Shown here in pieces: positions 6,138-10,567 of a DNA stretch of 10,567 nt (positions within the stretch are counted from its first letter, which is position 1; every line of letters begins with the position of its first letter). The notes under the pieces were generated by a model, which was given only the letters and a program-made list of their open reading frames with translations, was not told where the DNA came from and made no database searches. The position numbers and the translations under genes are program-made. This stretch comes from Methyloceanibacter sp. Its GTDB lineage: Bacteria; Pseudomonadota; Alphaproteobacteria; Rhizobiales; Methyloligellaceae. Location: NCBI GenBank assembly GCA_022865725.1, contig JALHTP010000371.1, positions 1 to 10,567 of the forward strand. The letters run 5' to 3'.

Positions 6138-6306
6138 GCCCCGCGCCTCCCATCCCTCATAGCCGTCCCTGATGCGAGCTTAGCAGGGCGTGAAGCCGCA
6201 TGGCAGCGGCGGCGGTAGGAAAACCTGGAATGTGTTGAGCGCGGTTGCTAGAACGCCGCGGGGATTGAAGGCGCCGGCTGCGGACAAAGAGTTAGAAGCA
6301 AGGATC

Positions 6307-9300
6307 ATGGCGAAGAGGTCAATCAGCGGCAAAGCGACCGCGAAGCCTGCGCGGACGCGGAAAGCCGTCTCGCGCAAGCCTAAGCTCGCGCCGAAGTCTA
6401 AGACCAAGAAGGTAGCCGCGAAGGCGGAGGTGGCAAAATCGCGCGCTAAGCCGAAGGCTGCGGCGGCCAGAACTAAGGCCGCGAAGGCCAAGACCAAGCC
6501 GAAGGCAAGCGCCAAGCCGAAATCCGTCGCCAAGTCGAAAGCCAAGTCGAACGCCAAGTCGAAAGCGAAGCCAAAGACGGCCGTTAAGCCGCGTGCCGCT
6601 GCAAGGGCCAAGCCAAAGGCTTCGCGCGCGCCGGCACAGCAGCCCCAAGCCGCGAAGCCGCAATCGCTCATCGCCCGGCTCGAAGAGCAAAGTCTAAAAG
6701 TGCAGACCGGGCGCGACTGGAGCGAGACGCTGTTCCTGCCCAAGACCGACTTCCCGATGAAGGCCGGCTTGCCTGAGCGCGAGCCCGAGCTGCTCAAGCG
6801 CTGGGAGCGGCTCGGCCTCTATCAGCGTCTGCGCGAGGCGGGACGCGGGCGCGAGACATTCGTCCTGCATGACGGGCCGCCTTACGCCAACGGCCATATC
6901 CATATCGGCACGGGCCTGAACAAGATCCTGAAGGACGTGATCGTCCGCAGCCAACAAATGATGGGCAAGGACGCCAATTACGTTCCGGGCTGGGACTGCC
7001 ACGGCCTTCCCATCGAGTGGAAGGTCGAGGAGGAGAATTATCGCGCCAAAGGCAAGTCGAAGCCCGATCTGTCCGACGCCGAGGCGATGATCGCCTTCCG
7101 CGCCGAATGCCGCGCCTATGCCGAGCATTGGCTCAACGTGCAGCGCGAGGAGTTCAAGCGGCTCGGCGGGATCGGCGACTGGGACCACCCTTACACCACC
7201 ATGAGCTTCGACGCCGAAGCCACCATCGCTTCGGAGCTAATGAAGTTCGCCATGAACGGGCTGCTCTATCGCGGGTCGAAGCCCGTGATGTGGTCCGTGG
7301 TGGAGCGCACAGCGTTGGCCGAAGCCGAGGTCGAATACGAAGAGATCGAAAGCCCCGCGATCTACGTGAAGTTTCCCATCGTTTCCGCAACGACGGGAAA
7401 CCTGGACCCATATGAGCTTCTAGGGGCATCCATTGTGATCTGGACGACGACCCCCTGGACGATTCCGGGCAACCGAGCCATCAGCTATTCAAATGCCGTT
7501 AGCTACGGACTCTACGAAGTTACAGACGCGCCGCAGGACAATTGGGCCAAGGTCGGCGAAAGATTGGTCGTCGCCGACGCTCTTGCGGAGGGCGTTCGAA
7601 CTGCGGCTCGGATCGAAGGTTGGAAGCGGTTGGTTGACGTTGGCGGTGCGATGCTCCGCTACTCGATGAGCGCGCATCCACTCAGAGGCAGCGGTTATGA
7701 TTTCGATGTGCCGCTGCTGGCTGGCGAGCATGTCACCGAGGATACCGGCACTGGGTTTGTGCACACCGCCCCTGGCCACGGCGTTGAAGACTTCGAAGTC
7801 TGGACCGCAAACGAACGCCTTTTACGCGAACGTAAAATAGAGACCGCGATCCCCTTCACCGTTGACGAAGCCGGGTTCTTCACCAAGGAGGCGCCTGGCT
7901 TCGAGGGCAAGCGGGTCATCGACGACAAAGGCAAGTTCGGCGACGCCAATTTCGCGGTGATCGCGGCGCTCACCGACGCCGGCGCTCTGATCGCGCGCTC
8001 CCGCCACAAGCACGACTATCCGCATTCCTGGCGCTCGAAGAAGCCGGTGATCTTCCGCGCCACGCCGCAATGGTTCATCGCCATGGACAAGGACTCACCT
8101 CTCCCCAACGGGGAGAGGTCGAAGCCTTCGCTTGCGAAAGCTTCGGGTGAGGGGGGTAGAACCGGTGTTGGGTCCATTCCCCCTCACCCGACGCCGATGG
8201 CGTCGTCCTCTCCCCAAAGGGGAGAGGTTGGCACCCTGCCTGTGGCTGGCACCTTGCGTACCCGCGCGCTGAAGGCGATCGACGACACGCGCTGGGTCCC
8301 GCCGCAAGGCGAGAACCGCATCACCGGCATGATCGAGACGCGGCCCGACTGGGTCGTCTCGCGCCAGCGCGCCTGGGGCGTGCCGATCACCGTGTTCGTG
8401 CACAAGGAGACGAGCGAGGCCATCCCGCGCGCCGGCTTCGCCCGCTCCGGCGAGCTGATCGCAAAGATCGTCGATGCCTTCAAAAAAGAGGGCGCCGACG
8501 CCTGGTTCAAGACTGGCGCCAAACAGCGCTTCCTCGAAGGGCTCGTGGATAATCCCGCTGATTGGCAGCAAGTGCACGACATTCTCGATGTCTGGTTCGA
8601 TTCAGGCTCGACGCATGCTTTCGTGCTGGAGCAGCGGCCCGACCTCGAATGGCCGGCCTCGCTGTATCTGGAAGGCTCCGACCAGCATCGCGGCTGGTTC
8701 CAGTCTTCGCTGCTGGAGTCGTGCGGCACGCGCGGCCGCGCCCCCTACGACGCGGTGGTGACCCATGGCTTCGTGGTGGACGAGGACGGCCGCAAGATGT
8801 CGAAGTCCCTCGGCAATGTGGTGGCGCCGCAGGACGTGATCCGCCAGTCCGGCGCCGAGATCTTACGACTCTGGGCCATGAGCTCGGATTACGCCGAGGA
8901 TCTTCGCATCGGCGCCGACATCATCAAGGCCAATGTCGAGTCCTATCGCAAGCTCCGCAACACGCTCCGCTATTTGCTCGGCAATCTCGCCCATTATCAA
9001 GAGAGCCTCGCCGTTCCTTACGCGGAGATGCCCGAGCTCGAGCGCTATATGCTCACCCGCCTTGCCGAGCTCGACGAGACGGTCCGCGCGGGCTACGAGG
9101 AGTTCGACTTCAAGCGCAACTTCCATGCGCTGCTCAATTTCGCCGTCAACGATCTCTCCGCCTTCTATTTCGACATCCGCAAGGACGCGCTCTATTGCGA
9201 TCCTTACGACAGCCTGACGCGGCGCGCGGCCATGACCGTTCTCGATCGGATCTTCAATGCGCTGACCGCCTGGCTCGCCCCCATGCTCGCCTTCACCATG

Positions 9301-9798
9301 GAGGAGGCGTGGCTCAATCGCTTCCCAGGCGACAAGGACTCGGTGCATCTTCGCCAATTCCCGGACGTTCCGCGCGAGTGGCGCAACGAGGCGCTGGCCG
9401 AGAAATGGCGGAAGGTTCGCCAGGTTCGCCGCGTGGTGACGGGGGCGCTCGAGATCGAGCGGAAAGAGGGACGCATCGGCTCGAGCCTCGAGGCGGCGCC
9501 GAAAGTCTATCTCGCCGACAAGGACCTCCGCGCGGCTCTGCACGGCATCGATCTCGCCGAGATCGCCATCACCAGCGGGGCGCGGCTCATGCTCGGCGAA
9601 GGGCCTGACGGCGCTTTTCACCTCGATGAGGTCAAGGGCGTCGCGGTCGTGTTCGAGCGCGCGCAAGGGATCAAATGCGCGCGATCCTGGAAGATCCTGC
9701 AAGAGGTCGGCGCCGATCCCGAGTTTCCCGAGCTGTCGCCCCGCGACGCCGAAGCGGTGCGTCAGTTCGATGCGCGCCGCGCCGAAACTGCCGGGTAG
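6307..9798 (+). CDS. ileS: Isoleucyl-tRNA synthetase with basic N-terminal extension and in-frame repeat insertion
   Basis: IleRS charges tRNA-Ile with isoleucine and hydrolyses mischarged valine. The 1163-residue product contains, in order: a Lys/Ala/Pro/Arg-rich extension (1-118); the synthetase start RDWSETLFLPKTDFPMKAG (136-154); the class I HIGH-type motif PPYANGHIHIGTG (191-203); the CP1 editing domain with WTTTPWTIPGN and GTGFVHTAPGHGVEDFEV; the core motif TPQWFIAMDKD; an inserted repeat-encoded stretch (about 597-641); RPDWVVSRQRAWGVP; KMSKS (830-834); and the anticodon-binding domain. The C-terminal zinc ribbon is degenerate (KCARSWK, later cysteines absent). AAGGA ends only 2 nt before the ATG at 6307, so the start is uncertain. 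A GTG at 6190 would add 39 residues, and a GTG at 6700 would remove the extension. E. coli IleRS is about 939 residues. Confidence 0.95.
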   Translation: MAKRSISGKATAKPARTRKAVSRKPKLAPKSKTKKVAAKAEVAKSRAKPKAAAARTKAAKAKTKPKASAKPKSVAKSKAKSNAKSKAKPKTAVKPRAAARAKPKASRAPAQQPQAAKPQSLIARLEEQSLKVQTGRDWSETLFLPKTDFPMKAGLPEREPELLKRWERLGLYQRLREAGRGRETFVLHDGPPYANGHIHIGTGLNKILKDVIVRSQQMMGKDANYVPGWDCHGLPIEWKVEEENYRAKGKSKPDLSDAEAMIAFRAECRAYAEHWLNVQREEFKRLGGIGDWDHPYTTMSFDAEATIASELMKFAMNGLLYRGSKPVMWSVVERTALAEAEVEYEEIESPAIYVKFPIVSATTGNLDPYELLGASIVIWTTTPWTIPGNRAISYSNAVSYGLYEVTDAPQDNWAKVGERLVVADALAEGVRTAARIEGWKRLVDVGGAMLRYSMSAHPLRGSGYDFDVPLLAGEHVTEDTGTGFVHTAPGHGVEDFEVWTANERLLRERKIETAIPFTVDEAGFFTKEAPGFEGKRVIDDKGKFGDANFAVIAALTDAGALIARSRHKHDYPHSWRSKKPVIFRATPQWFIAMDKDSPLPNGERSKPSLAKASGEGGRTGVGSIPPHPTPMASSSPQRGEVGTLPVAGTLRTRALKAIDDTRWVPPQGENRITGMIETRPDWVVSRQRAWGVPITVFVHKETSEAIPRAGFARSGELIAKIVDAFKKEGADAWFKTGAKQRFLEGLVDNPADWQQVHDILDVWFDSGSTHAFVLEQRPDLEWPASLYLEGSDQHRGWFQSSLLESCGTRGRAPYDAVVTHGFVVDEDGRKMSKSLGNVVAPQDVIRQSGAEILRLWAMSSDYAEDLRIGADIIKANVESYRKLRNTLRYLLGNLAHYQESLAVPYAEMPELERYMLTRLAELDETVRAGYEEFDFKRNFHALLNFAVNDLSAFYFDIRKDALYCDPYDSLTRRAAMTVLDRIFNALTAWLAPMLAFTMEEAWLNRFPGDKDSVHLRQFPDVPREWRNEALAEKWRKVRQVRRVVTGALEIERKEGRIGSSLEAAPKVYLADKDLRAALHGIDLAEIAITSGARLMLGEGPDGAFHLDEVKGVAVVFERAQGIKCARSWKILQEVGADPEFPELSPRDAEAVRQFDARRAETAG
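6529..6564 (+). repeat. 12-bp tandem repeat in the basic tail of ileS
   Basis: Three adjacent copies of gccaagtcgaa(a/c) encode AKSK-AKSN-AKSK. They belong to a longer low-complexity stretch (about 6310-6660) built from AK, PK, SK and TK units. Such repeats grow and shrink by slippage, so the tail length probably varies between strains. Confidence 0.85.
8095..8228. repeat. Complete palindromic repeat element embedded in ileS
   Basis: The element is a large imperfect inverted repeat made of smaller hairpins. The outer hairpins are 8097-8119 (10-bp stem, loop aac) and 8207-8227 (9-bp stem, loop aaa), both cctctcccc-N3-ggggagagg. Inside these lie 8120-8145 (12-bp stem with one mismatch, loop tt) and 8189-8205 (7-bp stem, loop gat). 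The centre pairs tcgggtgaggggg (8143-8155) with its exact complement (8179-8191). Elements with these modules are common between genes in Hyphomicrobiales. Here the element is read through in the ileS frame without a stop. Just after it, tggcacc(c/t)tg occurs twice (8229-8238, 8247-8256), perhaps a scar of insertion. Confidence 0.88.
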
Positions 9799-9802
9799 CG
9801 TC

Positions 9803-10318
9803 ATGCTGAGAACCTGGCTATGGGGTCCCTTGTCGCCGCTAGGCCTCGGTGTCGCCGCGCTTACGGTCCTGGCCGATCAGGCCAGCAAGGCGTGGATGCT
9901 TTACGTCTATGGCATCGGCGCCAAGGGTTCCGTCGCGCTGACGTCGTTTTTCGACCTGGTGCTGGTCTGGAACGAAGGCATCAGCTATGGGCTCCTGCCG
10001 CAGGAAAGCCCGCTCGGCCGCTTAGGGCTCATCCTGTTCGCCTTCGGTGCGAGCCTCGCCCTAGCCGTCTGGCTCGCGCGGCTTGCCTTGCCGCTCGCCG
10101 CCGTCTCGATCGGCCTCATCATCGGCGGCGCCATTGGCAACGCCATCGACCGAATCGCCTATGGGGCGGTGGCGGACTTCTTCTCGCTGCACGCCTTCGG
10201 CTTCCAATGGTACGTGTTCAATGTGGCCGATACGGCCATTGTTGCCGGTGTCGTGGGACTTCTGTATGACTCCCTGTTCAGGGGTCACAAAAAGGTCGGA
10301 AACCCTTCTAAAATGTGA
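9803..10318 (+). CDS. lspA: Lipoprotein signal peptidase (signal peptidase II)
   Basis: LspA cuts the signal peptide from diacylglyceryl-modified prolipoproteins in the inner membrane. The 171-residue product has the four expected hydrophobic segments, at about 13-33, 74-92, 94-112 and 138-158. It keeps the family motifs: DQASK (25-29), VWNEGISYGLL (55-65), GGAIGNAIDRIAYGAVADFF (108-127) and VFNVADTAIVAG (138-149). Asp125 and Asp143 match the catalytic aspartate pair. The ATG at 9803 comes 4 nt after the ileS stop with no good ribosome binding site of its own, so translation is probably coupled to ileS. Longer in-frame starts inside ileS are not needed. The next gene encodes a lipoprotein, a plausible LspA substrate. 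Confidence 0.95.
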   Translation: MLRTWLWGPLSPLGLGVAALTVLADQASKAWMLYVYGIGAKGSVALTSFFDLVLVWNEGISYGLLPQESPLGRLGLILFAFGASLALAVWLARLALPLAAVSIGLIIGGAIGNAIDRIAYGAVADFFSLHAFGFQWYVFNVADTAIVAGVVGLLYDSLFRGHKKVGNPSKM

Positions 10319-10342
10319 AGAAACCCGGAGTCCCGGGTCTTC

Positions 10343-10348
10343 GAGGGG
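10343..10348 (+). promoter_or_regulatory. Ribosome binding site for the lipoprotein gene
   Basis: GAGGGG ends 5 nt before the TTG at 10354. It supports TTG as the start codon over the GTG at 10315, which overlaps the lspA stop and has only a weak upstream purine stretch. A small 6-bp hairpin (10322-10337, acccgg/ccgggt) precedes it. Confidence 0.55.
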
Positions 10349-10353
10349 AAACA

Positions 10354-10567
10354 TTGGGGCACAGCCTAGCCATATCCGGCCCCTACCGGGCAGCAACACT
10401 TGCGGCGGCTCTCGCCGCTACGCTCGCGCTTGGGGGCTGTGGCGGCATCGAGTTCCAGGGCAAGATCTTCGACTATGCGGGCCTCTCAGGCGACCGTAAG
10501 GAAACCGACGTGCGCATGGCCGAGCGGCCCCCGCTTCTGCTTCCACCCGATACCAAGACGCTTCCCC
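10354..10567 (+). CDS. Predicted lipoprotein of unknown function (5' part, cut by window edge)
   Basis: Only the first 71 codons are present. With the TTG start at 10354 the protein begins with a lipoprotein signal peptide: Arg12, then a hydrophobic Ala/Leu run, then the lipobox LGGC with Cys29 as the lipidation site. The mature part reads CGGIEFQGKIFDYAGLSG and then a stretch ending in PPLLLPPDTKTLP, with a Pro-rich 'LxLPPD' block. Similar small lipoproteins with an 'APLxLPPD' block (DUF3035-like) occur in alphaproteobacteria, but with so little sequence I do not assign the family. It lies 35 nt after lspA and is probably in the same transcript. An alternative GTG start at 10315 would add 13 residues. 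Confidence 0.65.
   Translation, partial: MGHSLAISGPYRAATLAAALAATLALGGCGGIEFQGKIFDYAGLSGDRKETDVRMAERPPLLLPPDTKTLP

Noticed and set aside
6190..6306. GTG start at 6190 adding 39 residues to IleRS
   Set aside because: There is no proper ribosome binding site, the added stretch has no protein features, and the basic tail begins cleanly at the ATG at 6307.
6138..6306. T-box or other riboswitch ahead of ileS
   Set aside because: I found no T-box sequence, no terminator hairpin with a T-run and no other recognisable leader structure; T-boxes are not expected in this group.
8863..9804. Minus-strand open frame (313 codons) opposite the 3' part of ileS
   Set aside because: It is the shadow of the IleRS anticodon-binding domain and has no recognised family features.

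Overview
The window looks like a chromosomal housekeeping stretch from an alphaproteobacterium, most likely of the order Hyphomicrobiales (Rhizobiales). The evidence is high GC with strongly GC-biased third codon positions, the order ribF - ileS - lspA, an adjacent small CheY and short CheZ, a TIGR01459-type HAD protein, and palindromic repeats of the 'cctctcccc...ggggagagg' and 'ccggcgaaagccgg' kinds that are common in this order. I cannot resolve the genus.

Layout from left to right: xseA (minus strand, runs off the left edge) is divergent from purD (plus). A 292-bp gap after purD holds two clusters of palindromic repeats. Then comes a HAD class IIA hydrolase gene (plus), convergent by 3 nt with a minus-strand pair, cheY then cheZ. 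A 258-bp divergent spacer with an 18-bp tandem repeat separates cheY from a MaoC-type hydratase gene (plus) that is followed closely by ribF. A minus-strand gene for an unrecognised secreted protein overlaps the ribF stop by 8 nt and is divergent from ileS. lspA follows ileS by 4 nt, and a lipoprotein gene cut by the right edge follows lspA.

Functionally this is a patchwork: DNA repair (XseA), purine synthesis (PurD), flavin cofactor synthesis (RibF), isoleucine charging of tRNA (IleRS), lipoprotein signal-peptide cleavage (LspA) and a CheY/CheZ phospho-signalling pair. There is no phage, CRISPR, transposase or defence system, and I see no new multi-gene system.

The notable part is ileS. The predicted protein is 1163 residues, well above the roughly 940-1000 usual for the family. 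Three things stand out. (1) An N-terminal extension of about 118 residues is rich in Lys, Ala, Pro and Arg and resembles a histone H1 tail. (2) A complete palindromic repeat of about 132 bp, of a type normally found between genes, sits in frame inside the catalytic core and adds about 45 residues. (3) The editing-domain segment (about 7375-7860) uses clearly less GC-biased codons than the sequence before it, which suggests a mosaic gene.
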